Positions 50,922 to 60,240 of a stretch of DNA of 64,000 nucleotides are shown piece after piece. The notes beneath the pieces were generated by a model. That model ran no database searches. It was not told the DNA's origin and saw only the letters and a program-made list of their open reading frames with translations. How positions within the stretch are numbered: position 1 is the stretch's first letter; every line of letters starts with the position of its first letter. The position numbers were made by a program, and so were the translations under genes. This stretch comes from Bacillus sp. RAR_GA_16 (GTDB lineage: Bacteria; Bacillota; Bacilli; Bacillales; Guptibacillaceae), in assembly GCF_020165985.1 (NCBI RefSeq), contig NZ_JAIUKZ010000015.1, positions 310,001-374,000 on the forward strand, given 5' to 3'.

Positions 50922-51458
50922 TTACCTCAGCTCATCTTCCTGATCAATGACCTCAAATATTCTCCGCGATTCAAATAAGTCTACCACCTTATTCAACCAT
51001 TCATAATATCCAAGAGCGTAAGACATTTTATCTAAATCGGCTTCAGCCAGCATTTTTTCCTCTTCCGAAATATCTTCATCCAACACTTCCATTAGCTCGG
51101 CAATCGAGTCTTTACATGCATCTCGATTCATTTCAATTCCTTTTCGCCAATGAATACAAAAGAAATCTGTAAATGTTTGATACCAGTCTGACTTCACTTC
51201 GTAAAGATCTTTACGTTCTCCCTTACGCCATACTTTCTCCACCATATTTAAGTCGATTAATGTTCTCACTCCGGTCGACATACTTGTCTTACTCATTTGA
51301 AGCTTATCCTTCATTTCATCAAGCGTCATCGGACCTTTTTCAAAGAACATTGCTCCATACAAACGCCCCACAGAAGGAGTTACACTGTAAATATCCATAT
51401 TTTTTGAAATTGATTCAATCACTCGTTCTCTTGCATTCTCTACTCGTTTATCTTGCAA
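50922..51458 (-). CDS. GbsR/OpcR family transcriptional regulator
   Basis: A 178-residue MarR-like winged-helix protein. It has SVTPSVGRLYGAMFFEKGPMTLDEMKDKLQMSKTSMSTGVRTL and EKVWRKGERKDLYE, the GbsR/OpcR pattern. These proteins respond to choline or glycine betaine and repress opuA/opuB or gbsAB. TTG at 51458 has AGGTG at good spacing, preferred over GTG at 51467. It is divergent from opuA, which it probably controls. Confidence 0.9.
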   Translation of the reverse strand: MQDKRVENARERVIESISKNMDIYSVTPSVGRLYGAMFFEKGPMTLDEMKDKLQMSKTSMSTGVRTLIDLNMVEKVWRKGERKDLYEVKSDWYQTFTDFFCIHWRKGIEMNRDACKDSIAELMEVLDEDISEEEKMLAEADLDKMSYALGYYEWLNKVVDLFESRRIFEVIDQEDELR

Positions 51459-51792
51459 ACTATGCACCTACTTTTCCAATCGTTTGTCATTTCATAGTTT
51501 AGTGTTAACCTTTAAAATTGTAAAGTTTACTAGTGAACGTAGTAGCATACCCTAGCATCTTAGACGATACTTAAGCATATGCCCGTTTAGTTTGTACAGT
51601 TTTTTCTGTATGTACTGAATTACCTGATTTTGAGCTCTCACGCCATTTGTAGGATGATGTACCTACATCCTATACTTAATAGGTCGGTAAAAAAAGACTA
51701 GTAAATGACTGATTATCGTAAATTTCGACATATTTCAGTGATTTTTGTAATTTTAGCCGCTTACTATTTGAAATAAAGGCAGAGGTGAAACT
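51459..51792 (+). promoter_or_regulatory. Regulatory region between the GbsR-type gene and opuA
   Basis: 334 bases without a gene. It contains the palindrome GTTTACTAGTGAAC (51525-51538), a second copy of its core as ACTAGTAAA (51697-51705), an imperfect GTACAG/CTGTATGTAC repeat near 51595-51615, and a hairpin TAGGATG/CATCCTA (51650-51672). The repeated TTTACTAGT core is a candidate binding site for the adjacent regulator. The exact promoter is not clear. Confidence 0.5.
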
Positions 51793-53001
51793 ATGGAGAA
51801 AGCCAAAATTACAGTAAAAGATGTATCCAAAATATTTGGCAAATCGCCCAAACAAGCTACAAAGCTTTTAGATCAGGGCAAATCAAAAAGTGAAATCCTA
51901 AAAGAAACCGGAAATACAGTTGGTGTTAACCGCGCTAGTTTCGACGTATATCCCGGTGAAATCTTTGTCATCATGGGGCTATCAGGTAGTGGTAAATCTA
52001 CACTTGTTCGGCTTCTCAATCGATTAATTGAACCTACTTCAGGACAGGTTCTCATTGATGATGAAGATATCGTCAGGATGAAGCCTGAACAGCTTCGTGA
52101 TGTTAGACGGAAGAAGCTTAGTATGGTATTCCAACGTTTCGCGCTTTTCCCTCATAAAACAGTACTTGAAAATACAGAGTACGGGCTTGAAGTGCAAAAC
52201 ATAAGTAAGGAGAAACGTTCCGTTAAAGCGCAGGAATCACTTGAACTAGTAGGATTGAAAGGGTATGAAAAGAGCTACCCTTCAGAACTAAGTGGGGGTA
52301 TGCAGCAGCGTGTTGGTCTTGCTCGCGCTCTTGCAAATGATCCCGATGTTCTTTTAATGGACGAAGCATTTAGTGCACTTGATCCACTTATTCGTAAAGA
52401 CATGCAAGATGAACTTCTTGAACTTCAAGAGTCTATGGAGAAAACGATTGTTTTTATTACACATGACCTTGATGAAGCACTTCGTATCGGTGATCGGATC
52501 GCATTAATGAAGGACGGTTCTATTGTTCAAATTGGAACGCCAGAAGAAATTATGACGAACCCGGCTAATGACTACGTTGAACGATTTGTAGAAGATGTCG
52601 ATCTTTCAAAAGTATTAACAGCTTCTCATGTTATGAAGCGAGCTGAAACGCTAAGAGCTGATCGTGGCCCACGTGTAGCACTTCAACTTATGCGAGAACA
52701 AAAGCTTTCTAGCTTGTACATCGTAGATAAAAAGCAAAAATTAATTGGTGCCATTACAGCCGATGATGCAGCAAAAGCAATAGAAGCAAAAAAAGAAATT
52801 GCAGATATTCTCATTACGGATCTTCCAACTGTCGCACCAGAAACATTGTTAACAGATATGTTTGTGAAAATGGCAAGCTCTTCTCTTCCATTACCAGTCA
52901 TTGATGAAAACAATAAGTTTAAAGGCATTATTGTACGTGGTGCGGTTATTGGAGCTCTTGCCGGCAATGAAACAGAATCAGCGAAAGGAGAGGTGAGCTA
53001 A
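51793..53001 (+). CDS. opuAA: Glycine betaine ABC transporter ATP-binding protein OpuAA
   Basis: A 402-residue ATPase with Walker A GLSGSGKST, signature LSGGMQQRVGLARAL, Walker B LLMDEAFSALDPL, and a C-terminal pair of CBS domains (~280-395) that in OpuA sense ionic strength. It drives uptake of glycine betaine under high salt. ATG at 51793 has AGAGGTG upstream. The stop is directly next to opuAB. Confidence 0.95.
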   Translation: MEKAKITVKDVSKIFGKSPKQATKLLDQGKSKSEILKETGNTVGVNRASFDVYPGEIFVIMGLSGSGKSTLVRLLNRLIEPTSGQVLIDDEDIVRMKPEQLRDVRRKKLSMVFQRFALFPHKTVLENTEYGLEVQNISKEKRSVKAQESLELVGLKGYEKSYPSELSGGMQQRVGLARALANDPDVLLMDEAFSALDPLIRKDMQDELLELQESMEKTIVFITHDLDEALRIGDRIALMKDGSIVQIGTPEEIMTNPANDYVERFVEDVDLSKVLTASHVMKRAETLRADRGPRVALQLMREQKLSSLYIVDKKQKLIGAITADDAAKAIEAKKEIADILITDLPTVAPETLLTDMFVKMASSSLPLPVIDENNKFKGIIVRGAVIGALAGNETESAKGEVS

Positions 53002-53835
53002 ATGCAGCTATTTCCTAAAATCCCGCTAGCTGATTGGGTAGACAGCTTTGTTGATATGCTTACTGATAATCTAGAACCCGTTTTTGATGGGATTACATCA
53101 GGTATTGATTGGTTTGTTGAGGGGATTGTTTCGATATTAGCCTTCCCTCCAGCTCTTGTGCTGATTGCAATCTTTACGATTTTGGCCTGGTGGTCAAGCC
53201 GCTGGCCCGTTGCCATCTTCACGTTACTTGGCCTGTTGTTAATCGATAATTTAGGTTATTGGGATCCAACAATTGAGACACTCGCGCTCGTGTTAACTTC
53301 GGTGATTATCTCCATTATTCTTGGGGTTCCACTTGGAATATGGGCATCACAGAGTGACCGTGTAAGAGGCATAATTACACCTGTTCTTGATTTCATGCAG
53401 ACAATGCCTGCATTCGTTTATCTCATTCCAGCCATTTTGTTCTTTGGAATTGGGATGGTACCAGGTATCATCGCATCTGTTATCTTTGCGATGCCGCCAA
53501 CGATCCGCTTAACAAATCTTGGGATTCGTCAAGTACCTGAAGACTTAATTGAAGCCTCAAATGCATTTGGTTCTACTACGAAACAGAAATTAATTAAAGT
53601 ACAGCTACCGCTTGCAACACCTACGATTATGGCGGGAATTAACCAAAGCATCATGCTTTCCCTTTCAATGGTTGTTATTGCATCTCTAGTAGGTGCACCT
53701 GGCCTTGGGGCAGATGTTTATCGTGCTGTAACACAAATTAAAGTTGGTATTGGTTTTGAAGCTGGTCTTGCGATCGTTATTCTAGCGATTATGCTCGACC
53801 GGATTTCTCAAAATATAGGTAAAACAAAAAACTAA
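53002..53835 (+). CDS. opuAB: Glycine betaine ABC transporter permease OpuAB
   Basis: A 277-residue permease with about seven spans and the EAA-like loop EASNAFGSTTKQKLIKVQLPLATPTI. It shows the typical FMQTMPAFVYLIPAILFFGIGMVPG segment. Its start abuts the opuAA stop, with GGAGAGGTG as ribosome site inside opuAA. Confidence 0.95.
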   Translation: MQLFPKIPLADWVDSFVDMLTDNLEPVFDGITSGIDWFVEGIVSILAFPPALVLIAIFTILAWWSSRWPVAIFTLLGLLLIDNLGYWDPTIETLALVLTSVIISIILGVPLGIWASQSDRVRGIITPVLDFMQTMPAFVYLIPAILFFGIGMVPGIIASVIFAMPPTIRLTNLGIRQVPEDLIEASNAFGSTTKQKLIKVQLPLATPTIMAGINQSIMLSLSMVVIASLVGAPGLGADVYRAVTQIKVGIGFEAGLAIVILAIMLDRISQNIGKTKN

Positions 53836-53846
53836 GGGGGAATTAC

Positions 53847-54770
53847 ATGTTTAACTTTAAAAAAGGGTTAACAGGACTAGCATTATTTTTATCACTTACA
53901 TTGATTCTTGCTGCTTGCGGCGGAAACAATGGCGGAGATAGTAGTGAAGGCTCTAGCGAAGGTGGAGCAAACGTTGGAGAAGCAGTTGATTATGAAATTG
54001 TCGGAATTGAACCTGGTGCTGGAATTATGAAAGCAACAACTTCTGCACTAGATGAGTACGATAGTCTTAAAGGTTGGGAATTAATCGAATCTTCTTCTGC
54101 AGCGATGGCGGCAGAACTTGGAAAAGCGATTGAAGATGAAGAACCAATCATCGTAACTGGCTGGACGCCACATTGGATGTTCGCAAAATATGATCTTAAA
54201 TATCTTGAAGATCCAAAAGGACTTTATGGCGAAGAAGAAAACATTGAAACATTTGCACGTAAAGGATTAAAAGAAGATCAGCCTTCTGCTTATACTATTC
54301 TTGATCAGTTCAGCTGGGCGCCTGAAGATATGGGCGACGTCATGGTGGAAATTCAAGAAGGCGCTAAGCCTGAAGAAGCTGCTCAAAACTGGGTAAACGA
54401 ACATACAGATATGGTTGAAGAATGGACAAACGGCGCTGATGAAGTAGACGGCGAAGAAATCTCGCTTGCTTATGTTGCATGGGATTCTGAAATCGCAAGT
54501 ACAAACGTTGTCGCGAAAGTACTTGAAAGCATGGGTTATAAAGTAGAGTTAACTCAGCTTGATGCTGCTTCAATGTTTATTGCCGTATCTGAAGGCGATG
54601 CAGATGCAATGGTTGCTGGATGGCTACCAATCACTCATGCCGATTTATTAGAAGAATACGGTGACAACATGGACCGTCTTGGACCAAACCTTGAAGGTGC
54701 GAAAACAGGACTCGTTGTTCCATCATATGTTGAAGCTGATTCTATTGAAGATTTAAAACCAGCTGAATAA
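53847..54770 (+). CDS. opuAC: Glycine betaine-binding lipoprotein OpuAC
   Basis: A 307-residue exported lipoprotein. The lipobox is ILAACG, followed by a Gly/Ser-rich linker. Tryptophans in IVTGWTPHWMFAKYD and later WDSEIAST can form the aromatic cage for the trimethylammonium group. Acidic composition is strong, as usual for salt-exposed proteins. It is the last opuA gene, before a strong terminator. Confidence 0.95.
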   Translation: MFNFKKGLTGLALFLSLTLILAACGGNNGGDSSEGSSEGGANVGEAVDYEIVGIEPGAGIMKATTSALDEYDSLKGWELIESSSAAMAAELGKAIEDEEPIIVTGWTPHWMFAKYDLKYLEDPKGLYGEEENIETFARKGLKEDQPSAYTILDQFSWAPEDMGDVMVEIQEGAKPEEAAQNWVNEHTDMVEEWTNGADEVDGEEISLAYVAWDSEIASTNVVAKVLESMGYKVELTQLDAASMFIAVSEGDADAMVAGWLPITHADLLEEYGDNMDRLGPNLEGAKTGLVVPSYVEADSIEDLKPAE

Positions 54771-54775
54771 ATAGT

Positions 54776-54812
54776 AAAAAGCCGCGCTGACTTTTGTCAG
54801 CGCGGCTTTTCT
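54776..54812. terminator. Bidirectional terminator between opuA and opuC
   Basis: A 14-bp GC-rich stem AAAGCCGCGCTGAC / GTCAGCGCGGCTTT around TTTT, with T on both outgoing strands. It separates the two convergent osmoprotectant operons. Confidence 0.9.
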
Positions 54813-54815
54813 ATT

Positions 54816-55715
54816 TTAATCGATTAAACCTTTTTCTTTTAGAAATTCAACCGCTACATCTTCAGGTTCGTCTCCATCCATATCCACTTTTGCATTCATC
54901 TCAGACATTTCTTCTTCTGAGATGCTACCCGCAAATTCATTGACTACCTTCTCAAGGTCAGGATGTGAATCAAGGACTTCCTGTCTCACAATTGGCGCAG
55001 CGTAATAAGGTGGGAAAAACTGCTTATCATCTTTTGTTGTCGCGAGATCAAACCGAGCAATTCGTCCATCCGTGGTAAAGGCAGGAATCACATCGACTTC
55101 TCCCTCATTAAGAGCGTCATACATAATATTCGGATCTAGACTTACTTCATCTTTAAAATTAAAGCCATAAGCTTCTACTAAAGCATCGTATCCATCTTCT
55201 CGTTCATAGAATGTGTGCGGTCCACCAAACACCATATCATCTGAAGCTGGGATGATGTCTGAAAATGTTTCAGCATTCACCTCTTCGTTCGTTTCCTGAG
55301 TCATCGCAAGGGTATAACCATTTTCAAAACCAAGAGGCTCAAGCCAAACAAGGTTATATTCATCTTTATAGCCTTTTTTCACTCGTTCAAAAATTTCATC
55401 TGCCGATTCATCTGATTCAGCACTCTCTTTTAGAACCGCTTCAAGACCAGTACCTGTATATTCAACATACATATCAATATCACCATCGATCATCGCCTGT
55501 TGGAGAATATTCACTTCACCAACACCGGCATCTACTTCCACTTCATAATCACTATTCGCTTTTATGTATTCCGCAAGTAGATGAGGTAAAATGTATTGCT
55601 CTGTCCACGGCTTCCCAGAAATAACGATAGGATCACTCTCTTCACTTCCGCTATCTCCACCACATGCAGCAAGAACCATCACAACGCCTAGCAATAGCAC
55701 GGTCAATCTCTTCAA
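54816..55715 (-). CDS. opuCC: Osmoprotectant-binding lipoprotein, OpuCC/OpuBC type
   Basis: A 299-residue lipoprotein with lipobox VLAACG. The body shows ISGKPWTEQYILPHLLAEYI, DMYVEYTGTGLEAVL and GEVDVIPAFTTDGRIA, matching ProX/OpuCC proteins that bind choline, carnitine or betaine. TTG at 55715 has GGGAGAG 6 bases upstream. It is the last gene of a three-gene operon. Confidence 0.92.
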   Translation of the reverse strand: MKRLTVLLLGVVMVLAACGGDSGSEESDPIVISGKPWTEQYILPHLLAEYIKANSDYEVEVDAGVGEVNILQQAMIDGDIDMYVEYTGTGLEAVLKESAESDESADEIFERVKKGYKDEYNLVWLEPLGFENGYTLAMTQETNEEVNAETFSDIIPASDDMVFGGPHTFYEREDGYDALVEAYGFNFKDEVSLDPNIMYDALNEGEVDVIPAFTTDGRIARFDLATTKDDKQFFPPYYAAPIVRQEVLDSHPDLEKVVNEFAGSISEEEMSEMNAKVDMDGDEPEDVAVEFLKEKGLID

Positions 55716-55729
55716 TCAAATCTCTCCCT

Positions 55730-56392
55730 TTATTTTTTTGCTTTAACTCCTTTAGGAGTTGCTGCATTTTCTAATAACTTCAGAATTAAATCAAATCCAA
55801 GAGCAAGAACGGTTGCAGGCAAAGCGCCAGCTAGCACAAGCTCATCTTTATTCGACGTGAGCCCTCGATAAATGATATCTCCGAGTCCTCCAGCACCGAC
55901 AAACGTTGCAAGTGTTGCTACTCCAATCGTCAATACTGTTGCCGTACGAACGCCAGCCATAATAACCGGGAGCGAAAGAGGAACTTCAATCTTCATTAAA
56001 ATTTGCATATTTGTCATCCCCATCCCTCTCCCAGCTTCTATAGAAGATTGGTCAACGGATGTGATACCAGTGTAAGTATTCCTTAAAATCGGAAGAAGGG
56101 CATACACCGTTAAGGCAATGATAGCTGTAATATTTCCGATGCCAAGAAACGGAATGAGGAAACCAAACAACGCAAGACTTGGAACCGTTTGAAAAATAGC
56201 AGCGACAGCAATAAACGGCTCAGCTAACTTCTTGCGTCTGGAAATAAAGATACCAAGTGGAACTGAGATTAAGATGGCAATCACAATCGATATAAAGGAT
56301 AGGAAAAGGTGTTCCTGTAACGCAACAAAAATATCATCCCAACGATTTTGCATGGTTTCTATAAATAAAGTAAAAAAGTTTTCATCCTTCAT
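55730..56392 (-). CDS. opuCB: Osmoprotectant ABC transporter permease, OpuCB type
   Basis: A 220-residue permease with about five spans, IFQTVPSLALFGFLIPFLGIGN and the coupling loop EAGRGMGMTNMQILMKIEVPLSLPVI. OpuC of Bacillus subtilis has two permeases (OpuCB, OpuCD), but only one is present here, so it may act as a homodimer. It overlaps opuCA by 11 bases; GAGGAGG is its ribosome site. Confidence 0.92.
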   Translation of the reverse strand: MKDENFFTLFIETMQNRWDDIFVALQEHLFLSFISIVIAILISVPLGIFISRRKKLAEPFIAVAAIFQTVPSLALFGFLIPFLGIGNITAIIALTVYALLPILRNTYTGITSVDQSSIEAGRGMGMTNMQILMKIEVPLSLPVIMAGVRTATVLTIGVATLATFVGAGGLGDIIYRGLTSNKDELVLAGALPATVLALGFDLILKLLENAATPKGVKAKK

Positions 56393-57524
56393 TCAGAGGT
56401 TCCTCCTCCTTATAACCGAGTTGCTCTAGACCCGCTAATCCGCGCATCATACTACTTCTTGTCACTAGTCCAGTCAGCTTTTCTCCTTCTACTACCGGAA
56501 TACTAATTGGCTGCTTTTCAGCAAATCGTTTTGCGATTTCAGGATAAAGCGTGTTTCTCTGAATAGGTTCAATCCATTCAATAACATCTGCAATTCGCTT
56601 TGTATCACTTTCATAATGCTTTTGAACATGCTCTAACGTCACGACACCTTGATATTCCTGTTCCGCTCCAGTGACGACGAGACTATCCACACGTTCTGAT
56701 TTCATGAGTCGAAAGGCTTCGGCTAGTCCTCTGCTCTCTTTAACAGTCGCTACTTTCTGAATCATTAAATCAACTGCAGTAGGAGCTTGTCCCTTAGCCA
56801 TCCTTTCATCACCGATGAAATTGCGAACAAACTCATTCTTTGGGTGTCGTAACAAACGATCAGGTGTATCGAGCTGAAGAATTTCACCGTCTTTCATGAT
56901 TGCAATCCGGTCGGCAATCTTCATCGCTTCATCCATATCATGGGTGACAAAAACAATCGTTTTTTGGATTTCTTTTTGTAATTTCACCAGCTCATCTTGA
57001 AGCTGTTCACGACTAATTGGATCGAGTGCACTGAAAGGCTCATCCATTAAAATAATGGGAGGTTCTGCAGCTAGCGCACGAATGACGCCAACCCTCTGCT
57101 GCTGGCCTCCACTTAACTCAAGTGGATAACGAGATCGAAATACGGACGGATCAAGACCAACAAGGTTTAGCATTTCATCCACACGTTTATCTATTTTGCT
57201 TTTGTCCCATTTTTTTAATTTAGGAATGAGGGCTATATTTTCTGCAATGGTCATATGTGGCAAAAGACCAATTTGCTGTATGACGTATCCAATGCTCCTT
57301 CTTAACTCAACTGGATCTTGGTCAGAGATTGGTTTTCCATCAATGTAAATCTGACCTCCGCTCGGTTCGATTAATCGGTTGATCATTTTCATTGTGGTCG
57401 TTTTTCCACATCCACTCGGGCCAATTAACGTTAATAACTCGCCTTGTTCAATATGTAAATTAATATCTTTCAATGCCTCAGTACCATCAGCAAATTTTTT
57501 GCTAACATGCTCGAAAGTAATCAT
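56382..57524 (-). CDS. opuCA: Osmoprotectant ABC transporter ATP-binding protein, OpuCA type
   Basis: A 380-residue ATPase with Walker A GPSGCGKTT, signature LSGGQQQRVGVIRAL, Walker B IILMDEPFSALDP, and C-terminal CBS domains (~255-370). It energises the OpuC-type importer. ATG at 57524 has AGGAG about 10 bases upstream. A SigB-like promoter is seen about 45 bases before the start. Confidence 0.94.
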   Translation of the reverse strand: MITFEHVSKKFADGTEALKDINLHIEQGELLTLIGPSGCGKTTTMKMINRLIEPSGGQIYIDGKPISDQDPVELRRSIGYVIQQIGLLPHMTIAENIALIPKLKKWDKSKIDKRVDEMLNLVGLDPSVFRSRYPLELSGGQQQRVGVIRALAAEPPIILMDEPFSALDPISREQLQDELVKLQKEIQKTIVFVTHDMDEAMKIADRIAIMKDGEILQLDTPDRLLRHPKNEFVRNFIGDERMAKGQAPTAVDLMIQKVATVKESRGLAEAFRLMKSERVDSLVVTGAEQEYQGVVTLEHVQKHYESDTKRIADVIEWIEPIQRNTLYPEIAKRFAEKQPISIPVVEGEKLTGLVTRSSMMRGLAGLEQLGYKEEEPLNEG

Positions 57525-57569
57525 TCTATCGCTTCTCCTGCCTCCCTATAAATCCATAACTTTATCTAT

Positions 57570-57596
57570 TTACCCGTTTCTTTCCTAGACGTAAAC
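57570..57596 (-). promoter_or_regulatory. SigB-like promoter of opuC
   Basis: Minus strand GTTTAC (57591-57596), 15 bases, GGGTAA (57570-57575). Both boxes are one base off consensus, and the spacer is at the upper end of the allowed range. Confidence 0.5.
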
Positions 57597-57659
57597 TCAT
57601 TATCACACATTAACGCAACTTTCTTACTAATACTGTATCGTTTTTCCAACCAATTATCA

Positions 57660-57704
57660 AAAGAAAAGAGGCTAGTTTAATCGATTGATTAAACTAGCCT
57701 CATA
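57660..57704 (-). terminator. Terminator of yhgE
   Basis: A 15-bp perfect stem GAGGCTAGTTTAATC / GATTAAACTAGCCTC with a short loop, then TTTTCTTTT on the minus strand. Confidence 0.88.
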
Positions 57705-57716
57705 GATATAGATTCC

Positions 57717-60044
57717 TTATTCGTTCATCGCAGGTTCCAACCCATGCTTCTTACGTTTCTTCAATTCGACAAAGAAGAAAGTGATTGTACCAATAGCAAA
57801 GATTGCAATAAATCCTAATAATACGTAGACGTTTTGCCACATGAAAGCAAAATCCCCGCTGGAAATAACAGCTTTCAGTCCTGAAACAGTGTACGTCATT
57901 GGCAACCAAGTGTTAAACACTTGTAATCCTTCAGGAATTAACTCAAGTGGGAACGTACCAGCACTTGTAGTTAATTGTAAGATCAGGATAATGATCGCTA
58001 CAAATCGTCCTGGGTCTCCTAATGTCGTCACAAAGAACTGAATTAATGTCATATAAGCAAGACTTGAGACGATAGAGAAGAGTAAGAATAACGGTACACT
58101 CTGTACTTCAATCTGCAATGCATATAAAAGAACAGCGTCAGAGACAAGCGCTTGAATAACGCCAACTACTAATAAAATACCGTATTTACTCATAAACCAA
58201 CCAATTGCCGTTCTTGGCGTTCCTGCTGGATCACGAAGTGGGAACACAATAGACATGAGGAGTGCCCCTACAAACAGACCAAGGGAAAGGAAATATGGTG
58301 CAAATCCGGTTCCATAGTTTGGTACCCCAGAGACAGCCTCTGTATCTACATTAACTGGATCAGCAAACATACTATATGTCTCATCATCAGCATTAGTATT
58401 CGATGTTTCTTCAGCCGCTTCGCCAAGTTTATCATGAAGCTCCGATGTACCATCAGTTAATTTTTGAGCCCCGCTGTCAAGATCTTTAGAGCCATCAGCT
58501 AACTTTCCTGCACCAGAGGATAATTCAGACGATCCACCTTCTAACTCTGATAGCCCGCTCGCAAGCTCTTGAGAACCACTAGATAGTTCATTCATACCAG
58601 AGTTAAGTGTTCCAACATTATCAATTAAGCTGCTCCAACCAGATGCTACAGTGGTGTTACCATCTGCAACCTGGGATGCGCCATCATGAAGCTGAGCAAT
58701 TCCAGCCTCCGCTTGATTAATGCCTTCCCCGAGATCTCCGAGTCCAGCTTCAAGTTTTCCTTGTCCTTCATAAAGAGCACTCGCTCCTTGAGCAAGCTGT
58801 CTCTGTCCTTCTAGTAAAGCATTTAGTTTAGAAGAAGCACCTGAAAGTTTATCTGAAGTGTTAGCAAATGTCGTTGCCACTTCCCCAACTGACTTTGCAG
58901 CTGTACCAGATTTTTCAGCAATCGGCTGAAGTTGACCAATTAACGCCTGCTTTTGCTCATCTGTATATTGATCACTTGCTTGGATGGATTCGATCACACC
59001 TTGCAGTTCCTTCGGAACGGCAGATGCATTCGTCACTCCACTGGTCAGTGACTGTTTTAACCCTTCTGTATCAACTTCTGGTAATGAACTATTTTCTAAT
59101 GCTGCAACAGATTGATTTAATCCAGCCATTAACTGCTTCGTTCCAGCGCGACTTTCTTGAACACCTGCAAGCAGTTGCTCTTGTCCGTCTTTAAATTCGC
59201 CCATTTTACCATTAAGTTCTCCAAGCCCGTTACTTACTTTTGAGGCTCCATCAGCTAGCTGACTAACTTCTGGTTGTTTTTCTTTTAAACCGTTTAGTAA
59301 ATCCGTTGTACCTTGATTTGCCTTGCTAATGCCATTCGCCAAATCAACTGATCCGTTTTCTGCACTACTAAGGCCATTTGTTAACTCAATCGATCCATTA
59401 TTAAGAGTTGCTAAGTTATCTTTTAACTGCTTTGTGCCATCTTTTAGCTCAGATGATCCATCAGCCAGTTCGCCAGCACCATCTGATGCTTCTGATAAAC
59501 CATCAGCTATTTCACTAAACTTATCAAAAACAAGCTCACTATAATTCTCGGTGATGTTCTCAGCAATTTGAGATTTGATTTCACTAACAGCTGTACCGCC
59601 TATTTGCCCTGCTAAAAAGTTAAAGCTTTCATTGGGCACATATTCTAAATTTAATTTATCAGGATGTTCATCTAGAACAGTCGTTGATTTCTCAGAAAAA
59701 TCTTCTGGAATTTGAATTTTCATATAATAGGTTTGATCTTCAAGACCTTTATTTGCCTCTTCTTCATCGACAAAATCCCACTTGAATTCAGGCTCATCCT
59801 TCAACTTCTTGACAAGCTCATTTCCGATTTCAAGATGCTCTCCTTCAAAATCCGCACCACTATCACTATTAACGACTGCTACTGGAATCTGGTCCAAATT
59901 TTCATATGGATCCCAAAATGCCCATAAAAACATGCCACTGTACAATACTGGTATAAATAACACGGCAATCACGGGTATTAAGATTTTTTTATTCTTAAGC
60001 AATGACGTCCATTCGGATCGAAATTGCTTTGTTGACTTTTTCAT
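57717..60044 (-). CDS. yhgE: YhgE/Pip domain membrane protein
   Basis: A 775-residue protein. One N-terminal span (ILIPVIAVLFIPVLYSGMF) is followed by an extracellular region of ~500 residues. That region has many short repeats of the type LxDGxxxLxxG and LAxGxxELxxG, likely a long helical or coiled rod. A C-terminal block of five to six spans follows. This is the YhgE/Pip family, including the phage receptor Pip of lactococci and type VII secretion-linked relatives. It resembles ABC-2 permeases and may export something. ATG at 60044 has AGGAGG upstream. Two palindromic operators precede it. Confidence 0.92.
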   Translation of the reverse strand: MKKSTKQFRSEWTSLLKNKKILIPVIAVLFIPVLYSGMFLWAFWDPYENLDQIPVAVVNSDSGADFEGEHLEIGNELVKKLKDEPEFKWDFVDEEEANKGLEDQTYYMKIQIPEDFSEKSTTVLDEHPDKLNLEYVPNESFNFLAGQIGGTAVSEIKSQIAENITENYSELVFDKFSEIADGLSEASDGAGELADGSSELKDGTKQLKDNLATLNNGSIELTNGLSSAENGSVDLANGISKANQGTTDLLNGLKEKQPEVSQLADGASKVSNGLGELNGKMGEFKDGQEQLLAGVQESRAGTKQLMAGLNQSVAALENSSLPEVDTEGLKQSLTSGVTNASAVPKELQGVIESIQASDQYTDEQKQALIGQLQPIAEKSGTAAKSVGEVATTFANTSDKLSGASSKLNALLEGQRQLAQGASALYEGQGKLEAGLGDLGEGINQAEAGIAQLHDGASQVADGNTTVASGWSSLIDNVGTLNSGMNELSSGSQELASGLSELEGGSSELSSGAGKLADGSKDLDSGAQKLTDGTSELHDKLGEAAEETSNTNADDETYSMFADPVNVDTEAVSGVPNYGTGFAPYFLSLGLFVGALLMSIVFPLRDPAGTPRTAIGWFMSKYGILLVVGVIQALVSDAVLLYALQIEVQSVPLFLLFSIVSSLAYMTLIQFFVTTLGDPGRFVAIIILILQLTTSAGTFPLELIPEGLQVFNTWLPMTYTVSGLKAVISSGDFAFMWQNVYVLLGFIAIFAIGTITFFFVELKKRKKHGLEPAMNE

Positions 60045-60063
60045 GTTTTCCCTCCTGTCTTAT

Positions 60064-60162
60064 TGACCAACTTTCTCATTTGGTCATTTAACGCCAAAAA
60101 AAAGAGACTTCTTTATATATAAAAAGACGAATGCGGTGGTGACCAGTTTTTAAATATGGTCA
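60064..60162 (-). promoter_or_regulatory. Paired TetR-type operators TGACCA-N11-TGGTCA before yhgE
   Basis: Two copies of TGACCA, 11 bases, TGGTCA at 60064-60086 and 60140-60162, 76 bases apart. They lie between yhgD and yhgE and bracket a TTATAT-like -10. The adjacent TetR protein YhgD is the natural candidate to bind them. Confidence 0.8.
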
Positions 60163-60240
60163 TTTTTTTGCTACAAGAAGTAATATATCATCCTTTTTTT
60201 AGAATGGCAATAGCAGCAGCTTACTTTATTTTCACTACTG

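Noticed and set aside
57841-59927. Several open frames opposite yhgE
   Set aside because: They mirror the repeated yhgE coding sequence, lack ribosome sites and have no recognisable domains.
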